From NCBI GenBank assembly GCA_030693515.1, contig JAUYAK010000026.1, positions 47,328 to 111,327 of the forward strand: a stretch of 64,000 nt of DNA, in the 5' to 3' direction. Below are positions 9,111 to 17,819 of the stretch, piece by piece; within the stretch, counting starts at the first letter, position 1, and every line of letters starts with the position of its first letter. This DNA comes from Opitutaceae bacterium (GTDB taxonomy: Bacteria; Verrucomicrobiota; Verrucomicrobiia; Opitutales; Opitutaceae). Under the pieces are notes generated by a model, which was given only the letters and a program-made list of their open reading frames with translations, made no database searches and was not told where the DNA came from. Made by a program: the position numbers and the translations under genes.

Positions 9111-12100
9111 GTGCTCCCCTCCTCCGTCCTCAGTCGCCGCTTTCGCCTGCCGCTCCTGTTCGTAGCGCTGCTCGGCACCGTCCTTCCCCGTGCGCGCGCT
9201 ACCATACCTGCCGCTGCCCGGAGCGACGCGCTGTATGCCAAGGGCTATCTGGTGGTCACCCACTATCCGGGCGTGTTCACCAACGAGACCAGCGCGACCA
9301 CGACGACCGCCGGCTTGAACGAGGCCATCGACGATGCCTACACCAACAACCTGCTCGCCTACTTCCCACCGGGCACCTACCTCGTCAATGACACGCTCAC
9401 GGCCCATACGGCGACGGGGGTTCCCACGAATGCTCCGGGCTATACCAGCGCGACGCCGAGAAATCACATTGCCATAATCGGCGCCACCACGGGCAGCAGC
9501 CGTCCGGTGATCAAACTGGCAGCCAGTGCCGCCGGTTTCGGCAATGCGGGCAGCCCGAAACCGATGCTGGAGTTCAAGAACTTCGACCTCGCGGATCTGA
9601 CCCTCGAACAGGAAGGCGCGGGCTATTACCAGATGCTGCGAGGCGTGGACTTGAATTGTAACGGCGGCAACGGCAATTCCGGGGCCATCGGCCTCTACTT
9701 TAACCAAAGCCAGGACAGTTCCATCGAGAACGTGAAGGTCACCGCCACCGGGGCCTTTGCCGGATTCAAAGGCTTGCCCCGCGCTGCGGGTGTCGTGGTG
9801 AACATCGAGGTCGAAGGTGGCCAATACGGCATTGACGCGCTTGCCACCCGCACGGCGGGCAGTGTGGTCGCCGGAGCCGTGCTGAGGAACCAGACGGTCA
9901 GTGCGGTGCGCTACGACGGCTATGTGCCGCTGGTCCTCGTGGGGTTCGAGATCGTCACTCCGAGCGGTTCGCCCCAAGCGGCCTTGACCATCACGGCGCA
10001 CAACCGGGCGAATAACTCATGTGTGAATCTCATCGACGGCCGTATCACGCTGGGCGCTGAACCGACGGTGGCGGCGATCAACAATTCGGCGGGGATGAAT
10101 TTCTACGCGCGCAATGTGTATGTCACCGGCGGCAACAAGCTGCTCAAGAGCGGAACCAACGCCACCGTCAGCGGCACGGGCACCTGGAAACGCATCGAAG
10201 AATACAGCTATTGCAGCCAGGCCGCCGTGGATGCGGATGGGAAAACTTCCTGGACGCTGATTGACGGCACCGCGACCAGAGCTCCGGCGCCCCTGAACAA
10301 TGGCGCGGTTTCCTCCATCACCAACAACGCCGCGCCGCCGCCCGCCGACCTCCTCACCCGCCACGTCTGGACGGCCCTGCCCTCGGTGACGGATGCCGAC
10401 GCTGTTGACGCTTACGCCCTGGGCATCCAGCCGGGGAACGTGTCCAGCGCCGCGTTTCAGAGTGTGATTGACAGCCATCGGAAGATTTTTCTGCGCAAGG
10501 GCATCTATTTCCTAAATGGCACGATCACTCTCCGCAAAGACACGATTCTGTTTGGAGCGGACCGGAACTTGACGCGCATCGAGGTCCAGCCCGGTTGGAA
10601 CCCGACCAGCGAGACGGCGATGATCACCACGGTCAACGATGCCACCGCCACCACCTATCTGGGCGAGTTGAGCATTGGTGTGGATGCCACCGACCTGGCC
10701 AACGACTGGTTCGTGGCGCTGGACTGGCAGGCGGGCCGCAACTCCATGGTCCACATGGGGCAGATTTACCGTGAACCGGCGTTGACGACACCGATCAATC
10801 GACTGCCGACCAATCCCCATAGCCTCATCAAAATCCGGAACGCCGGCGGCGGCCGGTGGTATTCCACCGGGTCCAGAAAAAACTTCACGTCGCAACATCC
10901 CGCTTTCCGCATTCTCAAAGTCGAAGGCACGACCGAGCCGTTGTGGTTCTACGGCCTGAATCCGGAGCACCCTGCGGGTTGCGAGGCCTACGTCCAGTTC
11001 ACCAACGCCAGCAACATCCGCATCTACGCCGTGAAGAGCGAGTTCAGCGGCAATACCAACTGGGAGGATCAGAGCATCCTGCTCCGGTTCTACAACGCCA
11101 CCAACGTCGCCCAGTTCGGGCACGGCGCGATCCGCAACGCCGTGGCCGGCAAAGGAACCATCGAATTCCACAACTCCGACCGGGTGCTGGCGACCTTGAT
11201 CGCACCGCAATTTGACAACGGCACCGCGACGGGCGACACGCTGCGGGAATATGTCGGAACCACCAACGCGGGGATCGCCTACCCGAACGTCGTATCCCTC
11301 TACAAGCGCGGCGTGATCACCGCCGCCGACGAAGCGGCGATGACCCTCACCGAGGTCCCATCGACTCCCGGCGGCACCGAATCCCCGCAGCTTTCCAATC
11401 TGGCCACCCGCGGCTCCGTCAATCCGGGCGATGAAACCCTCATCGCCGGGTTTGCCGTGTCAGGCCCGGGAGCAAAGACCGTGCTGCTGCGTGGAATTGG
11501 CCCCGGCCTCGCCTCGTTTGGCGTGCCCGGCTCGCTCGCCAATCCCAAGCTCATTCTCTTCGACGCCAACGGCGCCACGCTCGCAGAAAACGACGACTGG
11601 GGCTCGGGCAGCAGCAACGCCACCGCGACCGCCTTCGCGGCGGTGGGAGCCTTCGCACTGAATGCGGGCAGCCTCGATGCCGCACTCGTGACGACCGTAA
11701 ATTCCGGGGCCTACACCGTGCGATTGTCAGGGGTCGGCGACGCGAGCGGCGTCGGTTTGGTCGAAGTATATGAGCTCGATCACGGGTCCGCTCGGCTTGT
11801 CAATCTGTCGTCCCGGCTTACGGTCGGCAGCGGTGCCAGCGTCGGCATCGCAGGTTTCGTCGTGAGCGGTCCGGTGCCAAAAAAATTCCTCATTCGCGGT
11901 ATCGGGCCAACCTTGGCCCAGTTTGGTGTGCCCGACCCGCTCGCCGATCCCAAGCTCAGTGTCGTTGGTCCCGCCAGCACCGTTGTAGCTGCTAACGACA
12001 ACTGGGGCACCGCGAGCAATGCCGCCGACATCGTCATCGCCTCCGCGGGCGTCGGCGCATTTGCGCTGCCGGCGTCATCGAGTGACGCCGCAGTGCTCGT

Positions 12101-12191
12101 GACGCTCCCGCCCGGCGCCTACACCGCGTCCGTCAGCGGCGCGAACGGCACCCGGGGCGCCGCTCTCATCGAAGTTTACGAGGTTCCGTAA
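9111..12191 (+). CDS. Secreted double beta-helix protein (pectate-lyase-3/GH55-like) with two C-terminal repeats
   Basis: A 1026-residue extracellular or cell-surface protein. It starts with GTG and a Sec signal (RRFRLPLLFVALLGTVLPRARA). Two pectate-lyase-3-type beta-helix entries are visible: AYFPPGTYLVNDTL near residue 85 and IFLRKGIYFLNGTITLRKD near 465. This double-helix layout recalls GH55 enzymes. The C-terminus holds two copies (about 765-890 and 895-1026) of a Verrucomicrobia-typical repeat marked by LLRGIGPGLASFGVP and LIRGIGPTLAQFGVP and ending IEVYEVP. It is the last gene of the P1 operon. A decayed copy lies at 27446-28330. The substrate is unknown. Confidence 0.85.
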   Translation: MLPSSVLSRRFRLPLLFVALLGTVLPRARATIPAAARSDALYAKGYLVVTHYPGVFTNETSATTTTAGLNEAIDDAYTNNLLAYFPPGTYLVNDTLTAHTATGVPTNAPGYTSATPRNHIAIIGATTGSSRPVIKLAASAAGFGNAGSPKPMLEFKNFDLADLTLEQEGAGYYQMLRGVDLNCNGGNGNSGAIGLYFNQSQDSSIENVKVTATGAFAGFKGLPRAAGVVVNIEVEGGQYGIDALATRTAGSVVAGAVLRNQTVSAVRYDGYVPLVLVGFEIVTPSGSPQAALTITAHNRANNSCVNLIDGRITLGAEPTVAAINNSAGMNFYARNVYVTGGNKLLKSGTNATVSGTGTWKRIEEYSYCSQAAVDADGKTSWTLIDGTATRAPAPLNNGAVSSITNNAAPPPADLLTRHVWTALPSVTDADAVDAYALGIQPGNVSSAAFQSVIDSHRKIFLRKGIYFLNGTITLRKDTILFGADRNLTRIEVQPGWNPTSETAMITTVNDATATTYLGELSIGVDATDLANDWFVALDWQAGRNSMVHMGQIYREPALTTPINRLPTNPHSLIKIRNAGGGRWYSTGSRKNFTSQHPAFRILKVEGTTEPLWFYGLNPEHPAGCEAYVQFTNASNIRIYAVKSEFSGNTNWEDQSILLRFYNATNVAQFGHGAIRNAVAGKGTIEFHNSDRVLATLIAPQFDNGTATGDTLREYVGTTNAGIAYPNVVSLYKRGVITAADEAAMTLTEVPSTPGGTESPQLSNLATRGSVNPGDETLIAGFAVSGPGAKTVLLRGIGPGLASFGVPGSLANPKLILFDANGATLAENDDWGSGSSNATATAFAAVGAFALNAGSLDAALVTTVNSGAYTVRLSGVGDASGVGLVEVYELDHGSARLVNLSSRLTVGSGASVGIAGFVVSGPVPKKFLIRGIGPTLAQFGVPDPLADPKLSVVGPASTVVAANDNWGTASNAADIVIASAGVGAFALPASSSDAAVLVTLPPGAYTASVSGANGTRGAALIEVYEVP

Positions 12192-12375
12192 ACAAGGCCT
12201 CGCTTCACAGAGCATGTTTCAGAGTTCGGGTGGAGGCAACGGAGCCAACGAACTGCACCTCGAACCCGAGCGTATGACGGCCCGACGCGACACGTTTCCC
12301 TCACCGCACGCGGCCGGTCCCATCGAGTTGCGGCCACAGCAAGAATCCGCAATCCGCGTCCATGAGTTTTTTGAA
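12192..12375. other. Short convergent intergenic region
   Basis: This separates the end of the plus-strand operon from the end of the minus-strand isomerase. I see no clear hairpin with a T-run and no coding fragment. Confidence 0.4.
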
Positions 12376-13194
12376 TTATTTCCCGGAGGTTCGCGTCTCG
12401 AAAACCGCGATGGCCGCGGCCACCTGCGTGTCCGGATTGGCCGTCAGCGGTTTGCGGCCGGTTTCGACCGCCATGACACCGCTCCAGTTCGTCTCTTTGA
12501 TCGCAGCGAAGAGTCCCGCGAAGTTCGTCGCACCGGTTCCGACCACGGTGTCGATCACCACCGTCACTCCATCGACGGCGATTTCGATTTTCTTATCCTT
12601 GAGGTGAATGTCGAAGACCCGATCGCCGTAGCTGCGAAATACTTCGGCGGCATCGAACCCGGCGCCCGTCACCCAGCCGACATCCAGACACACGCCAATA
12701 CGCCGGTCGCGTTTCGCCAGCACCGCTCTCACAGTGGCGGGGTCGCCATAGACCGTGCCGGTTCCATGATTGTGGATCGCGAGCTTGATGTCGTATTCAC
12801 GCACCAGTTCCTCGAGATTATCCCACTCGGCGGGGTTCCGCGGCTCGACTACGATCAGTTTCGCTCCAATCAGCTTCGCAAACTCGAAGAGCTTCCGGTT
12901 TTCCTCCTTGTCGAGGGAGGTCGCATTGACGCCGAAGGTGTAAATTTTGAGGCCATTCTTTTTGAGCACCGCTAATTTGCGCAACGTTTCCTCCTTCGAT
13001 CCCTTCGGGTTGAAGTGCCCGTCGTAGAATTGCAGATTCGTGATGCGATGGCGCACGGCGAATTCGACGGTTTGCTCGAATGTCATCGCCGTGCAGGTCC
13101 ACGATTGCAGTCCAAGTTGCGGTGCGGCACGGAGCGAGAGAGTGAGCGCAGAGGCGAGAGCCATCACGCGCAACACAGCGAAAACGATTTTCAT
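12376..13194 (-). CDS. Exported sugar phosphate isomerase/epimerase-like TIM barrel
   Basis: A 272-residue xylose-isomerase-like barrel with a Sec-type signal (MKIVFAVLRVMALASALTLSLRA). Barrel motifs include LQFYDGHFNPKG, KLAIHNHGTGT, GVCLDVGWVTGAGFD and IHLKDKKIEIAV. The reading frame extends to 13233, but that start lies upstream of the predicted promoter P2, so the ATG at 13194 is used. P2 would give a leader of only about 6 bases. The gene stands alone between P2 and the end of the beta-helix operon. Confidence 0.85.
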   Translation of the reverse strand: MKIVFAVLRVMALASALTLSLRAAPQLGLQSWTCTAMTFEQTVEFAVRHRITNLQFYDGHFNPKGSKEETLRKLAVLKKNGLKIYTFGVNATSLDKEENRKLFEFAKLIGAKLIVVEPRNPAEWDNLEELVREYDIKLAIHNHGTGTVYGDPATVRAVLAKRDRRIGVCLDVGWVTGAGFDAAEVFRSYGDRVFDIHLKDKKIEIAVDGVTVVIDTVVGTGATNFAGLFAAIKETNWSGVMAVETGRKPLTANPDTQVAAAIAVFETRTSGK

Positions 13195-13206
13195 GGGTTG
13201 AGCCCC

Positions 13207-13253
13207 ATCATGCCGAGTTACGCAGACGGTCACAATCCCCGGAAACTAGGGGG
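13207..13253 (-). promoter_or_regulatory. Promoter P2 with shared operator, upstream of the isomerase at 12376
   Basis: Read on the minus strand: C-run and GTTTCCGGGGA block (13253-13236), -35 TTGTGA (13235-13230), 17-base spacer, -10 CATGAT (13212-13207). CCCC and GGGG flank the block as an inverted repeat here. Confidence 0.65.
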
Positions 13254-13323
13254 ATGACTCCACCGGTGACTTGTCTGCCGCTGCGGCGCGCGAGCTCGCG
13301 GAAGCACACGAAGAGCCACGCGC

Positions 13324-13980
13324 TCAAAACAGCCGGTGGCGCATCGCCTTGGCGACGGCCCCGCTGCGCGTGTTCACGTGCAGCTTTTCGTAGATGTTCC
13401 GGGTGTAGTCTTCCGTCGTGTGTGGACTGAGGCCGAGGCGTGCGGCGATCTGCTTGTTGCTCAGTCCGTCGGCCATGCCTTCGACGATTTGGCGCTCGCG
13501 TGGCGTGAGCACGGACGAATCGGTCGCCCGCGGAGCGAGCCGGGAAAACATTTCGAGCACGCGGCGCGCGACTCGCGGCGCCATTGGCGAGCCGCCGCGG
13601 CTCACCTCGTGCAGCGCCGTAGCGAGTTCGTCCAGCAGGGAGTCCTTGAGGAGGTAACCGGAAGCGCCGGCGCAGACGGCGCGGTAGATTTTGTCGTCGT
13701 CGTCGAATACCGTCAGGATCACGACCTGCGTGCCAGGCGCGGCCTGTTTGATCAGGGCGATGCCATCGAGGCCGCTCATGCCGGGCAGGCCGACGTCGAG
13801 TAAAACGATCTCCGGTGCCGCTTCCGGCTGATCGCTAAGTCGCGCGAGTGCATCCTCGCAGCACTGAAATTGCGCGGCGCAACGAAAGCCCGCGAGGGTG
13901 CCGATCGCGCGCGCGACAGTCTGGCGCAAGGTGGCGTTGTCTTCGATCAACCAGACTTGTTGTGAAATGGCAGTGCTCAT
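13324..13980 (-). CDS. NarL/LuxR-type response regulator, module A
   Basis: A 218-residue two-component regulator. The receiver domain carries the acidic pair (WLIEDN), the phosphorylation aspartate in IVLLDVGLPGMSG near residue 62, and the lysine in GASGYLLK. The C-terminal GerE-type helix-turn-helix reads LTPRERQIVEGMADGLSNKQ and then IAARLGLSPHTTEDYTRNIY. The usual TVKxHV of the recognition helix is replaced by TTEDYT. Its start overlaps the kinase stop by 4 bases (ATGA), so the two are translationally coupled. It is about three quarters identical by eye to the regulator at 49132. Confidence 0.95.
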   Translation of the reverse strand: MSTAISQQVWLIEDNATLRQTVARAIGTLAGFRCAAQFQCCEDALARLSDQPEAAPEIVLLDVGLPGMSGLDGIALIKQAAPGTQVVILTVFDDDDKIYRAVCAGASGYLLKDSLLDELATALHEVSRGGSPMAPRVARRVLEMFSRLAPRATDSSVLTPRERQIVEGMADGLSNKQIAARLGLSPHTTEDYTRNIYEKLHVNTRSGAVAKAMRHRLF

Positions 13981-16064
13981 TTGGTTTCGCGCAGGGTCGG
14001 TTCACCTGCGGTGCGCAGTAAACCCGTGAGCGCCACGCGGGTGCCGTGGCCGGGCCGGCTTTCGAGGGTGAATTGCCCCTGCAGGAGGGTGGCACGGTGG
14101 CGCAAGCTCGTAAAACCATGCCCACCGCCCGGGCCGGAGACATCGAAACCCCGGCCATCGTCACGCACCTCAAGCGTGAACTGGCCGGCGCGCACGGTGA
14201 GATGAATTTCAACCTGCCGGGCACCCGCGTGGCGCAGGACATTGTGAAGCATTTCCTTCAAAGCGAGGAGCAGGTGGCGTTGCACGTCGAGGGAAGGAGC
14301 GGCGTCCATGCCCGAAATCTCGAACTGCCATTCGAGGCCGCTGAGCAGACGGCGCGCTGCGGCGCGGAGCCGGTCCGCTAGGCGCGGCGCATCGTGCGGC
14401 CCGGGTTGGATGAGCCACACCAAGTCCCGCATGGCGGCGGATGACTCCTTCGCCAATCGGCGAATCTCCCCCAGGTCGCGGGCCGCGCCGACGACGTCCT
14501 GCCGCTCGCCCAACTCGGAGAGCATCGCGATACTGGCGAGATTGCTGCCGATCTCATCGTGCAGATCCCCGGCGATCCGCCGCTGTAGCGCCGCCACCGC
14601 AAGGGATTGGGCCCGGCGGGCGCGATAGAACGCAAGGATCGCCCCGGCCACCACCAGAGTCACCACGCTGGAGAGCGTCCACCCGAGCACGCGCACCAAA
14701 CCGGGTTGGATTTCGGCCTGGCGCGCGCGGACGCCAGCGATTTCGTAGAGGAGCTCCCGGCGACGTGACAGCATGCCGAGCCACACCGGCCACTCGATTA
14801 ATTCCAATGCCCCGCGCATACCGTCGGTCAGATAGTCGGGGCGGAAGTTAGAAGATTCTCCAGTCGGGGCACCTGAGGCTGTGACTGGGGCCCTGAACGC
14901 CACGTTCTTGTCGCCCTGATAAACCTGCAACTCGGCCAGCGCGAACACCCAGGCATTCTCCGCGCGCGGCCAAAGTTCCGTCGCCGTCACCCGCACGTAG
15001 CGCGCCGGGATGCCATCGCCGGGCACCGTGACGGGATTGAACGCGGGGTTGTCGAGCACTCGAGCCGTCCAATCGGCCAGCACGCGCGACGAAACGAACG
15101 CCGCGTCATCCGCGACTTCGACGCGAATCTTTCCGGGAAAGCCGTAGCCTTGATGGACGGAATAATGGGTCAGCTTCGTCGGCAGCAGACGCACTTCGTC
15201 AAAGCGTCGAATTTCGCCGAGATCGATTTGCGCCCACGCGACCGCCGTGGGGCTGGGAAATTGGGCCGACTGCCAGCCGTGGGCGAGTTTGTTCCCGCTC
15301 TTGCGCAGGGGCGCACCGACGGTGCTTTGTCCGTCGATCAGATTTTCCCGGCTCCAAGCCGGAGCGCTCTCAAGCGAACCGCTGGTCCGCACCGTCACAC
15401 CGGTGAGGCCCGTCGCGAGGTTTCGATTGCCATTTAGCACCATGATTTCGCCGAGGGCATAGGTGTAGTATTGGTTCCGCCCCCATGGTTTGCTCATGAC
15501 GACGCGCACCCGCCGCGCCATGGTGCCGCGCGCGGGCAGGAGCACGGGCAGAATGCCGGGGTTGGGAAAATCGGCCCCGGTGAAATCCGCGATCACGGCC
15601 AGCGATCCGCCGTCATCCTCCAGTTCGACGCGAAACCGGCGCGGAAAACCGACGCCGGGCTCGCTGGCACTGTTCGTCGGCGCATCGACCGGGATGAGCG
15701 CAATCGCATCGATCGCTTGCGCGCTGCCCAGGTCGATTTCTACCCATTGCCGAACGGGCAAAGCGTCACCGAACCCAAATACTTTCCACCCGATACGAGC
15801 GCTCTGCTCGTTTTGCGGTGCCGACGGCAACTCCAACAACGCGGCCTCCAACCGGTGACGTGCGCCGTCGAGTTTGCGATACTCGGGACTAATCATACGT
15901 GCTATCCTGTCGGGCACGGAAAACTTCCCCTCCTCTAAACCGGTGTCCTGTGCCCGCAAGCCGACGGCAAGGGCGAGCGCGGCAACCGCTAGGCCGACCC
16001 GCCGGCTGTCGCCCACAATCGGCCCTCCGAGGAAGACGTGCGCGTGTGAAGGGCGATTCAGCAT
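13977..16064 (-). CDS. Sensor histidine kinase with two discoidin-like periplasmic domains, module A
   Basis: A 695-residue membrane kinase. The start at 16064 is followed by a hydrophobic signal or anchor (VGLAVAALALAVGLRAQ). Two F5/8-type-C (discoidin)-like domains follow at about 75-225 and 235-405, marked by WVEIDLGSAQAIDAIALIPV, ARRVRVVM, AQIDLGEIRRFDEVRLLP and ARYVRVTA. One membrane helix lies near 455-478. The cytoplasmic part has a HisKA_3 box (DLHDEIGSNLASIAML) and an HATPase domain (NVLRHAG, DDGRGF, HGFTSLRHRA). Discoidin folds often bind carbohydrate, so the inferred ligand is a glycan. The longer open frame to 16292 runs into the neighbouring gene and is rejected. The paralogue is at 49785. 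Confidence 0.9.
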   Translation of the reverse strand: MLNRPSHAHVFLGGPIVGDSRRVGLAVAALALAVGLRAQDTGLEEGKFSVPDRIARMISPEYRKLDGARHRLEAALLELPSAPQNEQSARIGWKVFGFGDALPVRQWVEIDLGSAQAIDAIALIPVDAPTNSASEPGVGFPRRFRVELEDDGGSLAVIADFTGADFPNPGILPVLLPARGTMARRVRVVMSKPWGRNQYYTYALGEIMVLNGNRNLATGLTGVTVRTSGSLESAPAWSRENLIDGQSTVGAPLRKSGNKLAHGWQSAQFPSPTAVAWAQIDLGEIRRFDEVRLLPTKLTHYSVHQGYGFPGKIRVEVADDAAFVSSRVLADWTARVLDNPAFNPVTVPGDGIPARYVRVTATELWPRAENAWVFALAELQVYQGDKNVAFRAPVTASGAPTGESSNFRPDYLTDGMRGALELIEWPVWLGMLSRRRELLYEIAGVRARQAEIQPGLVRVLGWTLSSVVTLVVAGAILAFYRARRAQSLAVAALQRRIAGDLHDEIGSNLASIAMLSELGERQDVVGAARDLGEIRRLAKESSAAMRDLVWLIQPGPHDAPRLADRLRAAARRLLSGLEWQFEISGMDAAPSLDVQRHLLLALKEMLHNVLRHAGARQVEIHLTVRAGQFTLEVRDDGRGFDVSGPGGGHGFTSLRHRATLLQGQFTLESRPGHGTRVALTGLLRTAGEPTLRETK

Positions 16065-16173
16065 CGGGTCGGATGACGACTTGCGGCGACGGAGATCACC
16101 GCGCAACAGACATCTCTTGGGTAGAACTTCATGACGATGAGGCTGAAGGTTCCCCAAACGTGCGGCGACGACA

Positions 16174-17310
16174 TTAGCGGCGGGCGGCGTCCAGCAATTT
16201 CTTGCCCTCGACGCGCAGGATGACGAGCGCGTGTGAATTCTGAGCCGTGACGAAAAGATGGCCGTCGGCGTAAACGAGATCGTGCCCGTCATCGCCCGAA
16301 CCTGGAAACGCCGCCAGCGCAGTCACAAAAGCGAGTTCGCGCGGAGCGTCAGGGTCGGACACATCGATGGCCTGCACCGACTGGCCTCCGGCGACGAACA
16401 CGACGCGACCGGAAATCTCCATACCGTTGGGTCCGCGTCCTTCTGAAAACGCGACGCTCCCGCGGAGGCGCGGCTTCACCGGATCGGACAGGTCGACGAC
16501 GGTCAGATTGTTCTGCAGGCCGGTGTGGCGCGGACTCTCGCCCGCGAGCGACGAAGCGACATACGCGAAGCGACCGCGGGTCCGCACGCGGTTGGCGCCC
16601 GCGAAGCGCAGGTCGGTGATGACCGCCGGTGCATTCCATCGATCAGGCGCTAGCGGCGCGTGGGTCGCAGGATCGGTCACGCGATAGACCGCCATCTTGC
16701 CCGGCCTGCTGTCCCGCCCGAAATTCGCTCCGTCGACGACCACCAACAGTTCGTCAGCCAGTGCGACGTCGTGCGGAGTGTAGATGTTGTCGCGCTCGCG
16801 GACCGCGCGAACGCCGAGCACGCGCAGGTCATCCGGTCCGCTGACATCGGCCGCAAAGACGTAACCGCCCTTGTTGGCGCCGAAGACCGTATCGCCGCGC
16901 CGCGCGAAGCCGTTGATGCGATCGATGCGCGGGCGATCCTTTACGGTCGCGAGCAACGTGGGGTTGGCCGGTTGTCGAGTATCGAAGAGGATCAAATCGC
17001 GCGTCCCGACGAGCAGCCGGTTGCGGCCCAGCGGCAGCACGGTCTGCGCGTCCTCGTAAGCCTGCGAGTCGCGGCCAGACCACAGCAGCATCGGCATCGC
17101 GGGGTCTTTCACATCGACGATGGCCAGCGCCCCACCCTTGCCCGCAACATAGGCGAGGCCGTCGCGAACCTCGACATCGTGGGCACCGGCAAGCGCCTCG
17201 TCGTCTTGGAGCACGGCGACCACCGTCAAAGTGTTCGGCGAGGTCACTGGCGAAGCGGCAAAGGTCACCAGCGCCGTGGCGAAGAGTGAAGCAACGAGCG
17301 GGAGTTTCAT
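16174..17310 (-). CDS. Secreted LVIVD-repeat beta-propeller, module A
   Basis: A 378-residue exported protein (signal MKLPLVASLFATALVTFAAS) made of LVIVD-type propeller blades, for example GAHDVEVRDGLAYVAGKGG, LAIVDVKDPAMPMLL and TVVDLSDPVKPRLRGSVAF. The last blade, HDLVYADGHLFVTAQNSHAL, is almost the same in the propeller at 51960 and in the C-terminal half of the sulfatase at 19729. No active site was recognised. It lies 109 bases upstream of the kinase on the same strand and is probably the first gene of the LVIVD-kinase-regulator operon driven by P3. A role as a periplasmic partner of the sensor is inference. Confidence 0.88.
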   Translation of the reverse strand: MKLPLVASLFATALVTFAASPVTSPNTLTVVAVLQDDEALAGAHDVEVRDGLAYVAGKGGALAIVDVKDPAMPMLLWSGRDSQAYEDAQTVLPLGRNRLLVGTRDLILFDTRQPANPTLLATVKDRPRIDRINGFARRGDTVFGANKGGYVFAADVSGPDDLRVLGVRAVRERDNIYTPHDVALADELLVVVDGANFGRDSRPGKMAVYRVTDPATHAPLAPDRWNAPAVITDLRFAGANRVRTRGRFAYVASSLAGESPRHTGLQNNLTVVDLSDPVKPRLRGSVAFSEGRGPNGMEISGRVVFVAGGQSVQAIDVSDPDAPRELAFVTALAAFPGSGDDGHDLVYADGHLFVTAQNSHALVILRVEGKKLLDAARR

Positions 17311-17508
17311 AGGTAAGCGGAGGGACACCACGAGGAGGGAGCTGAAAGGTTCGCGGCGAGCGTCGTCGCGTAAGGCGTGAGATCAACCCAACGGATGAGC
17401 CGGTTGGCGACACCCAAACGGCGCGAGAGACACGGCGATCCACTCTGCTTTTGCCAACTTTTCCTTCCTCCGAGTGTCGCTGTCGCATTTTGTTGTCCCC
17501 ACCGTCGT

Positions 17509-17555
17509 AGACTACGCGATCCCGGCGGGTCGCTCAATCCACGGAAATCAGGGGG
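17509..17555 (-). promoter_or_regulatory. Promoter P3 with shared operator, upstream of LVIVD/kinase/regulator operon A
   Basis: Minus strand: C-run and ATTTCCGTGGA block (17555-17538), -35 TTGAGC (17537-17532), 17-base spacer, -10 TAGTCT (17514-17509). The leader to the ATG at 17310 is about 190 bases. It faces P4, which drives the sulfatase on the other strand. Confidence 0.75.
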
Positions 17556-17679
17556 CTGCTGTGCCGCTCCGCTTGCCACGATGATGAACGGTCGGAATCG
17601 ATTCGAGGCCTCACCGTCGCAGGCCGCGCCCACTCTCGCGCCACGTCTGCGGTTTCGAACGCCACACTCCCCCACCTCG
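17556..17679. other. Spacer between divergent promoters P3 and P4
   Basis: About 125 bases lie between two operators in opposite orientation. No gene is visible. The open frames running through it on both strands are not supported. Confidence 0.4.
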
Positions 17680-17726
17680 CCCCCTAGTTTCCGTGGGTTG
17701 AATCTCCGGCGCGCAACTGACACTAT
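17680..17726 (+). promoter_or_regulatory. Promoter P4 with shared operator, upstream of the first sulfatase
   Basis: C-run and GTTTCCGTGGG block (17680-17697), -35 TTGAAT (17698-17703), 17-base spacer, -10 CACTAT (17721-17726). The predicted start of transcription is near 17733, about 87 bases before the sulfatase ATG. Confidence 0.75.
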
Positions 17727-17819
17727 TGCGGTGCGACTTCGATGCCGAAGCCAGCCGCTCGTCCACGAGCTTCGCCCCCACTGGCCACCTCCCCCCGGAC
17801 TGTCGTTCCCGTAAAATTC

